Shown: positions 33,530 to 46,143, counted from the first letter of the stretch. The stretch is DNA of 64,000 bases from Saccharum officinarum (GCA_020631735.1 CM036199.1:19695553-19759552); one strand, 5' to 3'. Notes: generated by a model not told the origin, from the sequence alone. A program made the numbers and translations.

Positions 33530-34765
33530 AGGAAAGAAGCGACGTAGTTGTTCAATGTTCCAAGCATTGGTGAGGATTTCGCCCTTCTCGTTGGATAGCT
33601 TGTAGGTGCCCGGCTTAAGTACTTCTGCGATGATGTACGGCCCTTCCCATGGGTGGTGTGAGCTTGTGCCGTCCCTTGGTGTTCTGGTTCCGCCGTAGCA
33701 CCAAGTCACCAACGTTGAGGTCACGCTTGCGGACGTATCTGTCATGGTAGCGTCGGAGACCCTGCTGGTACCTGGCAGAATGCAACAGAGCCACATCTCG
33801 GGCTTCCTCGAGCTGGTCGAGGGCGTCCTGTCTTGTGGCGTCGTTGTGTCCTTCGTTGTATGCCTTCAACCTCGGGGACCCGTATTCTATATCGGTTGGT
33901 AGCATAGCCTCAGACCCGTAGACTAAGAAAGAACGGAGTGAACCCCGTGGCTCGACTCGGCGTGTTCTTAGGCTCCACAGGACCGAGGGTAGCTCGGCAG
34001 CCCATTTTTTTCCATGTTGTATAGTTTGTTAAAGATTCTGGGCTTCAGGCCTTGTAGAACCATGTCGTTGGCACGTTCCACTTGCCCGTTTGTTTTTGGA
34101 TGAGCCACGGCCACCAGAGCACACGGATGTGGTGGTTGTCGCAGAAATCCAAAAACTTTTTGCCAGTGAACTGGGTGCCATTGTCTGTGATGATACAGTT
34201 GGGACCCCGAAGCGATGAACAATGTTAGTGAAGAAGAGTACAGCTTGTTCGGACCTGATGCTTGGTGATAGGGCGGGCCTCGATCCACTTGGAGAATTTG
34301 TCGATTGCGACGAGCAAGTGGGTGAAGCCGCCGGTCGTCCTTTTCAGTGGTCGACAAGGTCGAGCCCCCAAACGGCGAACGACCATGTGATGGGGATAGT
34401 TTGTAGGGCATGTGCCGGAAGATGAGTCTGTCTCGCATAGTACTGACAACAACCCTCAAGAGAGCGTAACTTGAAGAGAGCGTCGAGACCGCGGTCGGCC
34501 AAAGAATCCTTCGAAAGGTTTTCCGACGAGGGTTCGAGGCGCAGCGGTACGACAAGAAAGCCCGAGTGAAGATCGCCGAGCAGATTTCTGCCTTGCTCTT
34601 TCGTGATGCAACGTTGGAGGATACCGGTAGGGCTACGACGAGGTAGAGCTCCCTGCTGTCGCCCATGATCACAAAAGTTTTGGCCCGGCGTGCGATCCGT
34701 CGGGCCTCAGTCCTATCCGAGGGGAGGTCCCCTGGATGAGGTAGTCGAGGTACGGGACGCGCCAA
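33530..34765 (-). pseudogene. Integrase region of the Retand-type element, several frameshifts
   Basis: Fragments in at least two frames (34765-33968, 34452-34225, 33905-33615, 33796-33527). LLVAIDKFSKWIEARPI marks the integrase core start, [12 protein letters not shown] marks its later conserved block, and WEGPYIIAEVLKPGTYKL marks the C-terminal domain. The frames alternate, so integrase is not functional in this copy. Confidence 0.8.
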
Positions 34766-34839
34766 TCAGGTTCGAGGTCAGACGGTGGCGTCGAGTCTTC
34801 CACCTGCATGGCTTCAGCCCGGTCGAGGGGGCTTCTGCC

Positions 34840-36697
34840 TCAGGTGGAAAGGTCGATCGACGCCCCGTCGACCCCCCTGTCTGGCCTGAGGTTGACGGAT
34901 GGGTGCTGAAGGTCTTTCACGAAGACGTCCGGTGGAACCGTGGCTCGACCGGACGCGATTTTTGCCAGTTCATCAGCGACCTCATTATACCTGCGTGCGA
35001 TGTGGTTGAGCTCGAGGCCGTGAAACTTGTCCTCGAGGCGCCGTACTTCTTGGCAGTAGGCCTCCATCTTGGGGTCACGGCAGCTCGAGCTCTTCATGAC
35101 CTGATCGATCATGAGTTGAGAGTCGCCTCGGACGTCGAGGTGTTGGACCCCGAGCTCGATGGCGATTCTCAACCCCGTGACGAGTGCCTCGTATTCGGCG
35201 ACGTTGTTAGACGCAGGGAAATGAAGCCGGATGACGTAGCGCATGTGAACCCCGAGGGGTGAGACGAAGAGCAAGCCCGCGCCTGCTCCCGTTTTCATCA
35301 ATGACCCATCGAAGTACATGGTCCACAGCTCCGCCTGGAGCTGTGCAGGTGGGAGTTGTGTGTCAGTCCACTCGGCCAGAAAATCTGCTAATACCTGTGA
35401 CTTGATAGCTTTTCGCGGCGCATAGGACAATGCCTCGCCCATGAGCTCGACCGCCCATTTGGCAACCCTACCCGAGGCTTCCCGGTTCTGGGCTATCTCT
35501 CCCAAGGGGAAAGAAGAAACCACAGTAACCGGGTGACCCTCGAAGTAGTGTCGGAGCTTGCGCCGTGTCAAGATGACAGCATACAACAGTTTCTGGATCT
35601 GTGAGTATCGGCACTTTGTCTCTGAGAGCACCTCGCTAACGAAATAGACCGGCCTCTGAACGAGCAAGGTGTGTGCCTCCTCGGCCCGTTCGACAACCAG
35701 GGCAGCACTGACTACTTGTGATGTCGCGGCGACATAGAGTAGGAGTGGTTCCCCCGGGGTCGGAGGGACGAGGATCGGTGAGCTAGAGAGGGTGGCTTTC
35801 AGTTTCGTGAGAGCCTCCTCAGCCTCGAGGTTCCAGGAAAAATGGTCTGATTTCCTCAAGAGACGGTACAGAGGGAGTGCTTTTTCGCCGAGGCGCGAAA
35901 TGAAACGGCTGAGTGCCGCCAAGCAACCTGTGACTCTCTGTACGCCTTTGAGATCTCGGATGGGGCCCATCTTGGTTATTGTAGAGATTTTTTCAGGGTT
36001 GGCCTCGATGCCACGTTTAGATACGATAAACCCTAAAAGCATACCTCGTGGGACGTCGAAGACACATTTCTCTGGATTGAGTTTGATGTTTTTTGCCCTG
36101 AGGCAATTGAATGCAACGTCGAGGTTGCTGACCAGATCGTCGGCATGTTGGGTTTTGACCACGATGTCGTCGACGTAAGCCTCGACGGTCGACCCAATGT
36201 GCCCCCCGAAAACATGTTGCATGCATCGCTGGTACGTTGCCCCTGCGTTCTGGAGACCGAAGGGCATCGTAACGTAGCAATACATGCCGAATGGGGTGAT
36301 GAATGAAGTCGCGAGCTGGTCGGACTCCTTCATTTTGATTTGGTGGTAGCCGGAGTATGCATCTAAGAATGAGAGAGTTTCACATCTCGCGGTGGAGTCA
36401 ACGATTTGATCAATGCGTGGCAAAGGGAAGGGAACTTTCGGACATGTTTTATTTAAACCAGTATAGTCTACGCACATCCTCCATTTCCCACTCTTTTTTT
36501 CTAACTAAGACAGGATTAGCTAGCCACTCGGGATGATGAACCTCCTTGATGAACTCGGCCTCCAACAGTTTGTGTATCTCCTCGCCGATGATCCTGCGCT
36601 TCTCCTCGTCGAAGCGGCGCAGGCGTTGCTTCACTGGTTTGGCTCCGGCCCGGATCTCCAAGGCGTGCTCGGCGACTTCCCTGGGTATGCCCGGCAT
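34840..36697 (-). pseudogene. RT, RNase H and second RNase H of the Retand-type element, with a frameshift
   Basis: The start of RT (36697-36449) is in one frame. The rest (36477-34840, 545 codons) is in another. The change lies in a run of seven T on the plus strand (about 36485-36493), which is one base longer than the frame allows. The RT motifs FLDAYSGYHQI and AYVDDIVVK (the YVDD active site) are intact. The first RNase H follows (YVAATSQVVSAALV...); its usual catalytic Asp in this loop is not evident. The second RNase H keeps its acidic set: YFDGS, NVAEYEAL, RGDSQL and YNEVADELAK. The reading frame ends at 34840. Confidence 0.85.
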
Positions 36698-36760
36698 ATC
36701 CGAGGGACTCTACGCAAAGATGTTGACGTTCGCGCGAAGAAAGTCGACGAGCACTGCTTC

Positions 36761-39700
36761 CTATTTAGGATCGAGTGTGGCGCTGACGTTCAGCGCCCTC
36801 CCCTTGGGATCAGCGGGGTCGAGGGGTACGAGCTTGACGTCTTCGGTGGGCTCGAAGCTGCCGGCGTGGCGTTTTGGGTCGGGGATCGCATTGGCTAGAC
36901 CGTCGAGGTCTGCGGCCAAGATCGCTGACCCAAAAACAGCCTCGCCGTGCTCGACGCACTCAACGTCGCACTCGTAGGCATGTTCATACGAGGGCCCTAC
37001 AGTGATGACACCGTTTGGGCTAGGCATTTTGAGCTTAAGGTAGGTGTAGTTCGGGATCGCCATGAACTTGGCGTAGCATGGGCGTCCCAGGATAGCGTGG
37101 TACGTTCCACGGAATCCGACCACTTCGAAAGTGAGAGTTTCCTTTTGAAAGTTGGCCGGTGTGCCAAAGCAAACAGGCAGATCGACCCTCCCGAGGGGTT
37201 CCGCCCGTTTCCCTAGCACGACTCCGTGGAAGCCCCCGGCGCTAGGCTGGAGGCGCGCTCTGTCGACCCCCAAGAGGTCGAGGGTCTGAGAGTAGATAAT
37301 GTTGAGGCTGCTTCCGCCGTCCATGAGCACTTTGGTGAGGCGTGTGTTGGCGATGACGGGGTCAACGACGAGGGGATAGACCCCCGGGTTGGGGACGTAG
37401 TCTGGGTGGTCATCACGGTCAAAAGTGATGGCCACCATAGACCAATCAAGGAAACGGGGTACTGCCGATTGTACGGAGAAGACCTCGCGCCGTTCTCGCT
37501 TGCGCTGACGCGCAGAGAGGCAGGTCGAGGGTCCTCCGTAGATCATGTAGTAGTCGCGGATCTCGGGAAATTCCCCGTCCTTGTCGTCACCCTTAGGGTC
37601 CTCCCCCTTGTCGTCCTTCTTGGCGCCGGCACCCCCGAAGTACCTGCGCAACATGTGACAATCCTCGAGGTTATGGTTAGTGAGTCCCTTGTGGTAGGGG
37701 CACGGCTCTTTGAGCATTTTGTCGAAGACGCCCCCGCCGGGGGGGCCTCGAGGTTTCTTATGCTCGGTAGCAGCGACGAGCTCGTCGGCCGGGGCCTCGA
37801 GCTTGCCCTGCTGACCTTTCTTCTTCTTGCGGTTGTTTCTCTTGGGGCCTCGGGTGGAACTCGCGGGGTCGTCGACCTTCTGCTCCTCCCTCGCCGGCTC
37901 GCCGCCAAAGATTGCACCAACCGCCTCCTCGCCGGCGGCGAAGTTGGTGACGATGTCCATCAATCCGTTGGCAGTGAGCGGGGTGTTACGGCCCAACTCC
38001 CGGACCAACTCCTTACAGGTGGTACCGGAGAGGAAGGCCGTAATCACGTCGGAGTCGGTGACGTTGGGGAGCTCGATGCGTTGCCGGGAGAAGCGTCGGA
38101 TGTAGTCCCGGAGGGACTCATCTGGTTTCTGCTTACAGCCCCGGAGGTCCCACGAGTTGCCGGGGCGCATGTAGGTTCCCTTGAAATTTCCCTCGAACAC
38201 CCTCACGAGATCGTCCCAGTCGTGGATCTGCCAAGGTGGGAGATCCTCGAGCCAGGCTCGGGCGGTGTCGGAGAGGAACAGGGGGAGTTGCCGAATGATG
38301 ACCCGGTCGTCGGTGGCCCCGCCCAACTGACACGCCAAGCGGAAATCGGCGAGCCAAAGTTCGGGTTTGGTCTCGCCGTTATACTTGGTGAGAGTCGTGG
38401 GGGGACGGAACCGAGCCAGGGGCACCGTCTCACGGATAGCCTTACTGAACACCCGAGGACCTAGGGGTTCGGGTGAAGGGCTACGGTCTTCCGAGTTGTC
38501 GTAGCGTCCGCCCCTGTGGACGTGGTAGCCTCGAGCTACACCGTCACCGTGTTTGCGCGTGCGACGCTCGATGATGTTGCCACGGGTGTCTCGAGGCTCG
38601 CGGTCGTTGGCGATGGGCTCAGGGGCAGGTGCTACCCGGTTTCGCCGGGCAGGCTTGGGATGAACCGAGGCTTCTCTCTCCTGTCGGGGAGGCTCGAGGG
38701 TCCGCTCCGAGGCTGCTTCGCGCCGCCTCGAGGCAGAGCTCTCGGCCTACTGCATGGCGGCAGTCTCGAGGAGTCCTCGGATTTCGTCTCGAGCCCGACG
38801 GGCGTCAGGGTTTGACGGCTCGGGCATGTTGCGCAGGAGCATGGCAGCGGCGACAACGTTCTGGCTGGCTCGAGCGAAAACCGGGGGGTCAACCGCCCGG
38901 TCCTCGTCGATGCGACGGTTGACGTCGCGAGCCCTCTCACGAGCTCTCCCGCCAAATGCGTGTTCCGCACGCTCACGCTCGAGGGTTTGCTGGAGAAGAT
39001 CCAGGTTTTCGCGTTTCTCGTCAAGCTGGTCCTGCAACTCGCGAATCTATTCGAGCTGCGCTCCTTGATCCGCAAGGAACTGAGGCTCGTTTCGCTCGGC
39101 AGGAAGCTCGACATGAGGGGGCGTGTGCCTTTCTTCGACCGGCTCTTCGTCCTCTGATTCCGAGGTGCTTTCAACGTCGATGTTGAAGCACTCACGAGTC
39201 GGATCATAGGTGTCGTCAGCCGAGTCGGAGTCAGGTGCGCCAAAGTAGTAATATGACGGGGGAATGTGTGGCCGTTGCCAACCATCACCGAGGTGGTGAC
39301 GTGGAGAAGCAGTCACACGAGGTTCTGTTTCCGGTGTCTCCGTAGAGTCCCGATAATCAGAAGCCTGCGTGGACGCAACGAGGTCCAGAGTGGAACGTAG
39401 ATGGTGCCCGGGGAGTTCCTCATAAGCGCTCATGCGAGTGCTCACGGAGGATGCATACACCCGGGCGACCGAGTCTAGTCCAAACGGGAATGGTGATGGG
39501 GACGTCACTGCCCGTGGCGAAATAGATGCTACGGACAGTGGTGTCTCACCGGACGGGGGAGCGGCGGGATTCTTCGTCGGCACGCCACCCTCAGCCAGGC
39601 TCGTCCTTCCCAAATCTTCCAAAAGGAGATCTAGGCTGGCGCCTGTCTGGGGGGTGCCAGACCGGGGGATCCCATCGCCCTCCGTCAGGTGGAGACGGTG

Positions 39701-39916
39701 GTTGTACCGGGCTCGCCGTCGCCGGGCGGCCCGCGACCGCCTGGAGCGACGGTGCCGGTTGACTGCTCCCCCGGGCTGGGAGAGCTCGTAATCTTCGTCG
39801 GTTGGGTGCCTGGGTGGGAGTAGGACCATGTCGTAGCCAGAGCTGAGCGACATGAACTCCAAACTCCCAAACCAGATCACCGTACCCAACGGGATCGGGC
39901 GTTCAGGGTTAGCCAT
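36761..39916 (-). pseudogene. gag region of the Retand-type element, interrupted by two stops
   Basis: Three open pieces lie in one order. 39916-39047 (289 codons) is a Pro/Ser/Arg-rich N-terminal region. 39037-38747 is a charged, coiled-coil-like piece (QLDEKRENLDLLQQTLERER). 38452-36761 (563 codons) is the gag core with ELWLADFRLACQ, ARAWLEDLPP and the FSRQR segment, followed by a lysine-rich nucleic-acid-binding part and, from about residue 385, a protease-like domain (LMDGGSSLNI). The pieces are separated by stops near 39047 and 38747. The last piece ends at 36761 with a stop where relatives continue into RT, and a further stop follows shortly after, so no intact polyprotein exists. Confidence 0.8.
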
Positions 39917-39957
39917 CTAGGAAGAACGACGACAAAGCGAGGTTTGCACGCAGCGCT

Positions 39958-39976
39958 CCCCTACCTGGCGCGCCAA
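39958..39976 (-). promoter_or_regulatory. Primer binding site of the Retand-type element
   Basis: TTGGCGCGCCAGGTAGGGG on the minus strand lies directly after the LTR end. This is the start expected for Tat-lineage elements. It fixes the orientation and the inner LTR boundary. Confidence 0.75.
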
Positions 39977-39977
39977 C

Positions 39978-41140
39978 TATCGGTGTTCGGACCAAGGAGG
40001 TCCTAAACCAACGAGTAAATGCTGCGTGACTCTTTCCTAGATGGTGATGCAAGGAGAACACACGGGGGTTTATCCTGGTTCGGGCAAAAGAAGGCCCTAC
40101 GTCCAGCGGGGAAGAGAGATTTGTATTTCCTTGCACCGAGGTGCTCGTGTAGGGGTTACAAGCAGGCGAGAGAGGGTGTCGAGCCCAAGTCTCAAAGAGA
40201 AAAAGGAGAAAGATGGTTGCTTCGCATTTTTTCCGTGATGCTTTGCCCCCCTATTCGTCGCCCTGGCCTGTCCTTTTATAGGGCGAGAGGTGGCCAAGTC
40301 GAGGGGAGCCTTGAGGCGATGTTTCGTCGATTCCTGTTGAGTTGACTGCAGCGACGTGGCTTCGGGATGGCCGGCCATCCCTGGGTACCCTGACGTGGTG
40401 CGGGACAAGAGGGTGAAATGACCCAGAGCGCCATGCCATATCGTCCTTCGAGCTAAGTCGAGCGTTGGGGCCGGGTCGAGGCCGGGTCGAGGTCGGATGG
40501 ATAAGGCCGAATCCCTGGTATCGCGGGGGACGGACCTTGTCTTATCCTCCCTCGAGGGTGATTGATGGTGAATAGTGCACGGTAGGGTGGATACAGTGAC
40601 GGCTTTCACCTCCCATCACGGGATGGGCGGTAAAACAGTGAGACTTGATGTGGGTATTGTTCCCGCGTTGACCCATGCCGTAGCCATGCCGGTCGGTGGT
40701 GGTAGGTAACCGCATTGAATGCTATGGTTTTTGTCCTAGGTAGGTAAAGAAAGGGTGTCGAGGAGCCGGGGTGCGGTCGAGGCGCCCCGTCGAGCGGGCC
40801 TCGTACGAGTCGGAGCCGGGGCGCGGTCGAGGCGCCCCGTCGAGCGGGCCTCGTACGAGTCGGAGCCGGGGCGCGGTCGAGGCGCCCCGTCGAGCGGGCC
40901 TCGTACGAGTCGGAGCCGGGGCGCGGTCGAGGCGCCCCATCGAGCGGGCCTCGTACGAGTCGGAGCCGGGGCGCGGTCGAGGCGCCCCGTCGAGCGGGCC
41001 TCGTACGAGTCGGAGCCGGGGTGCGGTCGAGGCGCCCCGTCGAGCGGGCCTCGTACGAGCGGGCTATCTTTCATTGTGGTTTCGGTTATGTTAGTGTTTT
41101 GGCGATAGGTGTGGGTACCCCCGTACTGTTGGTACCGACA
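39978..41140 (-). repeat. 5' LTR of the Retand-type element
   Basis: On the minus strand it starts TGTCGGTACCAACAGTACGG and ends GAACACCGATA (relatives end CA; here CA has become TA). It is 1163 bp long. It carries six 50-bp tandem repeats near its outer end (40763-41060). Confidence 0.85.
40763..41060. repeat. Six-copy 50-bp tandem repeat inside the LTR
   Basis: The unit begins gagccggggcgcggtcgagg. Copies start at 40763, 40813, 40863, 40913, 40963 and 41013 and are almost identical (variants c/t at base 10 and cccc(g/a)t). GC content is very high. It creates long open frames on both strands that are artefacts of the repeat. Its place in U3 suggests an enhancer-like or expansion-prone region. 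Confidence 0.95.
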
Positions 41141-42268
41141 GTCTTTATAGATTTAGAAATTCAAATTAGTTTAGATCATTTAGATGGAGCCCTCGTCAAA
41201 CCCCAAACAATTAAAAATGAACACCTGAAATGAGAAATAGATCAAACAAATTTCTTAGGTTTGCTTCCAAACATCTTTTCAATATCTGGAGTCTCCGTTG
41301 CCTTACAATCGGCCTCTTATCTTAGAATAAATATCCCCTGCTTGTCTTTCAAGTACTAACTTATTGTACAGCAGGAGTGTTTTATGTTAGTCTAGAGACA
41401 TACTTAACTTTTTTAAGGGAAGACATTCTATTACATCGAGAGAAAAATAACATCTCTATTTACATTCAAGTCTCTATATAAATAAGATACGACACTATAG
41501 TAAATTCATATGCCCTAATAATATTTTTCATCTTTAGTTCATGTCTTTGATGATTGTCTAGTCTAATATGTCAAAATTAGTGACCCAAATTACCACCATT
41601 AGAGCATCACCTCCAATCATCCACAACGACATATCCAAAACTTTGGAAATGCCACGTGATCCAATACCCGGGAACTTCCTTTAGTTGTTTTGTTATTTAA
41701 TCACCAAAATCCACTAGCTAGGGCGGGGAGATGAGCTTTTAGTTGGCCATGCTTTTGCCTTAGCTTTACAATGAAGCAAGAGGTATTTTAGTGATGGCGA
41801 TGGTGGCTTTGGATTACTTTACACGCTCGAGTTCTTGCTGGAGCGTAGATGGGTATAACTAAGAAGCTGCTTATATAGTGGAAAGAAATCTAGACTACTA
41901 TTGAGAAATGGGATAGGCTGGGAGATAAAGTTACATGTACAGAGGCATGATTAGATTGGAAAAAATAGAGATGTGATGTGAAATGTTCATGTTTACCCAT
42001 GCCAATAGTCTTGCAGATATACTTTGATGATCTACCAAGTTGAATACAAGACGAAAGATCACCATATGGTCCATGCTTAGATTATTTCTTCTACGAGGAA
42101 TAACATTCTTACACCAACACACTATAATGTAAATGTATATGGAAGAAACCCCTCTGGAGGCTTAATAAAGGCATCAATTCCACGACTTGCTAACTATGTG
42201 GCCAATACCTGGTCGTCATTACTACTACTAGACATGCTATATAGATGGTATGACTAATCTTGAGGCAC
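41141..42268. other. 3' flank of KCR copy 1
   Basis: AT-rich non-coding sequence, the counterpart of 59066-60172. It probably contains the 3' untranslated region of the gene. A 22-base insertion near 41288-41310 is absent from the other copy. No other gene visible. Confidence 0.6.
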
Positions 42269-45200
42269 TCATTGTTGTGAATGTGTCTTCCTCTTGGCAT
42301 CTTTGTCCCTCCCCTTGGTGTGAACATCTAGTGCTACGTTGAGGATCATCTTGTCAGCGACAGGCTCAGGCACAAGGGAGAAGAGGAGCCACAATAGTGC
42401 GTGTGTCCAGTATGGCGTGCACCGTGGTTCGTACCCGATGTAGCGAATAGCCGCGTGGGCATATGTATCAGGGGATGGCACGAAGAAGGAGGAAGTCTTG
42501 ATGGATGCCATCTTTGTGGCCACTAACATTGGTACCTGCACATTGTATATGTACATAACATGCATATCATAGAACATTAGATCAAGATGTGCTCAATGGT
42601 TACGTATGCATGGCAACAAATTTCAAAAGACTTGAATTGATTTTGTGTTGTAGAAGTCATGTAACCCTCTAGCTAGTAGGGTAGGCAGTGGCTGCCTAAG
42701 CCATTGATGTCATGGTAGGGGCATTGTGTGGCATTGTGCCTGCGGAGATGGAAAACCGATGACAATGGCGACTGACAACATAGGTGAGTATGGAGATATA
42801 AGCTGGGCATGCTGTGGTTGTCGACGAAGACTAGTCTAATTACGGACATTGGATAACGGTGCGACGTCAATTAGCTTTTGGAAGTTGGTTGGTACGACAA
42901 CAACAACTAGCTAGTGACGCTATCGCATGGTAATGTCCAGTTCATTGTGGCAGTAGCACCCTTTTTACCTAGTGGGGCTAAGCGGTGGTAGTGGTGATGA
43001 GTATCGAAAATGGTTCAGCGGGTGCGAACATTTTTGTGGTGCTACAACATTTCCTTCGGCGGTGTTTGTGGTGGGCTAATGCCTACTGGTTTGGCTTTCA
43101 TCCATGCACATTGGAACGACAACGACTAAACATGCATGTCTATGTCTAGTTTGTTGTTATAGTGACAACTAGCATATGGACACCTATTGCTAGGTTGCCC
43201 ATGAATGAGTGCCTATGGCATTAACTTGGGTTCGTTTGGATGCCCATGTATTGTGGCAATGGCGACGTTATTCGCTTGGCGCGACGTTAGGGTTTGGTGG
43301 CACACTCTGGTTGCTGTCGCATGGGAGGGTGGCAGACCCTATGGTTCGATGTTGTGGCGTCGGGTCATGCGTGTCTGGTGGCCTGGTTCGTGCAACAACT
43401 TCCTCCTATTGGCAACAGTTTGTTAAACCCATTACTTTGACGGCTTGTCTCGTTGTGCAAAGACATGTTTGGTGTGCCAATGGTGGCTCTCGGCATATGG
43501 CGGGGGTGCAAGGGTTTTCGAGGTGAGATGGTGGTTTTTGGTCAAAGACTCTACTTCTTACTGAGGTTGGCAATGCTGACATATTTGGCTCCATGTACCT
43601 TGTTGGAGGCTTTGCCATGAGGTCACTCTCCTCCACTTATGTGTGGGTGGGTGGGTAGGGGGATTCAATTGAAAAACTTGTGTCTGATTCTTCATTTGGC
43701 GTGGCGGCACTTGTGGATAACATTTTCCTTCTTGAATAAATCACCACCGAACACCCCTCTCCTCTGAGCTTACCGTTGTGGCATGTGGGCCAATGTGTTG
43801 CTATTGAGGTGTTTTGGTGGGTACGTCAGTAAATTTATTGTGTTGTTGTCGTGATGTTGCTTCTTTCATGTGGGTGCCTTAGTTTTTTTATTTGTTGTAT
43901 ATTGTTGTTGTAAGTCTCCTTGTTGATATGCACCCAAGTAATTTCTTATCCGTTGCTTTTTGAAAGAAAAATAATAAAACTCATGACAACATGCTTGCGC
44001 TATTGTTCCATTGTTTTCATGCGTGACACATGACGACTGTCTTTCTTTGGTGCATTTGAAAGGTTTTCGAGGAGGTGTAATAAATAATGGGTTTAATCTC
44101 CAACTAAACATGCATATTAACAACGGTTGGAAGTTGGAACCATCAGCTGAAACATGCGCTGCATGACATCGTGTAAGACTGTAAGTGATGTTCATACTCG
44201 GACCTATCGCACTCCAGTACGAGTCTCACTCAGGACACCATGAGAAAAATCATGTTCTTATTCTTATATTGTTATACAGGAGGCTTCTCTACTAGTAAAT
44301 ATAGTTAATTAGGATAAATGTTTTCACAATAAAAAATAATAGTTAATACCTGGCACTGCACGTCAATGCCTTTGCTCCTGTACTCGACATAGAGGCATCT
44401 TGAAAATTGGTCGATATAGCTGGTAAATCAAAATATAGTCACAAAACATTTGTTCAATGTTAAGAATTAGGTAGTAAATCACAACAGTTTAAAACATGAA
44501 AAGTTTTTTCGCCTCATATACGTGCATGAAGCGACACACAGATATAAACTATTTGGAGAGCCATCACATAAATATTCTCTCTATAGCTCTTGTGTCTCCA
44601 ACGAACTCTCTAAGCTTTGTTCTCTATGCTTCAATGATTTATCATATTTTTTCTTGTATAAAGAAATTTATGAGAAAACTATCTTGTATTGAATTTAGAG
44701 GGTGATGTAGCCTATCCATAAGCGAGAGTGAGGCGGGTAATTTTGGAGAGCGGAAGATATGGAGAATAGTTTAAACTTTAGAGTCTATATGAGATTGGCT
44801 TTTTAATTTGTTTTCTAAATTTTAAAATAAAATGTTATACAGAGAGTCTCTTGAGATGTTCTTAGAGACAATGCTACAGAAACAAACTTAAGGAACACCT
44901 TTTAGCTTAATTTCTTAGAAACATAAAAGAGAGATAGCCAATGGTAGGGCGGTCGGTGTTTCCAGGTGTGGCAAATTTCCATGAAAGAATGCCAATGCAC
45001 GACTACAAAAGTTAAAATATCCGAGTACCTCGTTGCAACTTGCAACGAATGAATTTTGATTGTTTATGTTGTGTTGACCAGACTGTCTCAAAAAAATGAC
45101 TAAAAATTAAACAAATTTGAAATCTCATGAATAAAAAAAAACTTAGTGCTTCCATGTGAGCAGCCCAAAATTGTACTTTTTAGTGGCATGCATTTTGGCA

Positions 45201-46004
45201 ACAGTCCCATTAAATTATGAAGGTACAAAGGTGCATCTGCATTTTCACTGAAGAACTACTGAAGGTGCATCGGCATCGGTACGACTCAGAAATTTCAAAC
45301 AGCTACTGAAGAATTTGAAGAGTTGAAAGGCATAACGGTAGAGGCACTCACGCCTTGGTGGCGGCGTAGACTGTGTAGAGCGGGTCGGACGGCAGAATGG
45401 CGGAGGCGCCGGAGCCGATGTTCACCACGGCGCCCCGCCCGCGTCGCACCATGCCGGGGAGCACGGCATGCGTCACCCGCGTGACGGCGTCGACGTTGAG
45501 CCGTACCAGGTTCCGCACGAGCGCCTTGTCCACCTCGTGGAAGTAGCGCGCGTACGGGTAGCACGCGCCGGCGTTGTTCACGAGCACGCCGACGTCGAGC
45601 TCCGCCAGGAACTCACCGAGCGCGCCCACCTTCGCGGCGAGGCCGTCGCCGGCGAAGTCGAGCACGAAGGTGCGGACCTGGGCGCCGGGGTGCCTGGCCG
45701 CGACCTCGGCCGACACGGCGGCGAGCTTGTCGGGGCTGCGGCCCACGAGGACGAGCCCGAGGTCCGCCGCGGCCAGGCGGAAGGCGAGCGCGCGGCCGAT
45801 GCCGTCGGTGGCGCCCGTCACGACGGCCCACGTGCCGTAGCGCCGGCGAAGCGGCCTCGCGGGCCGCAGGAACGCCGCGTACAGCCACAGCGCCAGGCGG
45901 GCCGCGGCGCGCGCGCACAGCAGGAGCCCCAGCGCCGCGAGCGGCACCGCCAGAGCCCACGCGGGCTGCGTGTCGTACGCGCTCCACGACGCTAGTCCGG
46001 CCAT
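42269..46004 (-). CDS. GL8: Very-long-chain 3-ketoacyl-CoA reductase, GL8/KCR type (copy 1, 3 exons)
   Basis: Exons on the minus strand: 46004-45352, 44419-44350 and 42535-42269. Introns are GT-AG (932 and 1814 bp) and phases fit. The product is 329 residues. A hydrophobic N-terminal segment (about 16-45) anchors it in the ER membrane. It has the short-chain dehydrogenase fold: TGATDGIG (63-70) binds NADPH, NNAG is at 143-146, the catalytic Ser is in NIGSG (about 198) and the active site YAATK is at 213-217, ending exon 1. Exon 2 encodes [20 protein letters not shown]. Exon 3 continues with [18 protein letters not shown]. All residues needed for reduction of 3-ketoacyl-CoA in the fatty-acid elongase are present. 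That step supplies cuticular wax, sphingolipids and seed oil, and maize glossy8 is the best-known relative. A near-identical copy lies at 60173-63906. Confidence 0.93.
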
Positions 46005-46143
46005 GGAAATGGCGATGAGGTGGTCTGGCTGGTGCTTTCAGCTCCGCGGGCGCGTGGTGTTGCTGCGGGACCTGGCTCTGGCTGTTGCAGATGGGTACGG
46101 TGTGAGCTCGTCTTTGCACGTTGCCTGGTTGTAGGGCCTGTAG

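Larger units (their letters stand above)
32815..41140 (-). mobile_element. Ty3/gypsy Tat-lineage (Retand-type) retrotransposon, 3' end lost in gap
   Basis: On the minus strand the order is 5' LTR (41140-39978), PBS (from 39976), a gag with a long N-terminal region (39916-36761), protease and RT, a standard RNase H plus a second RNase H, integrase (about 34765-33530), then a 3' untranslated region to the gap. The second, additional RNase H is the hallmark of the Tat lineage. The bases outside the 5' LTR, gtctt, are the candidate target duplication. The matching unoccupied site is visible in the second KCR copy at 59066. Several stops and frameshifts show that this copy is dead. Confidence 0.88.

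Noticed and set aside
37226..38464. 412-codon plus-strand ORF opposite gag
   Set aside because: It lies exactly antisense to the gag core of the Retand-type element. High GC at third positions creates it. No domain.
40763..41060. CRISPR-like array
   Set aside because: Units are contiguous without unique spacers, in a plant LTR.
40755..41108. Arg/Ser/Gly-rich ORFs on both strands
   Set aside because: Translations of the 50-bp tandem repeat; the same peptides recur with the repeat period.
43205..43526. ORFs in KCR intron 2, also at 61108-61466
   Set aside because: The frames differ between the two near-identical copies through single indels, as expected of intron sequence.
45468..45995. 175-codon plus-strand ORF, also at 63370-63897
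   Set aside because: Antisense shadow of KCR exon 1, which has the conserved domain motifs and splice sites.
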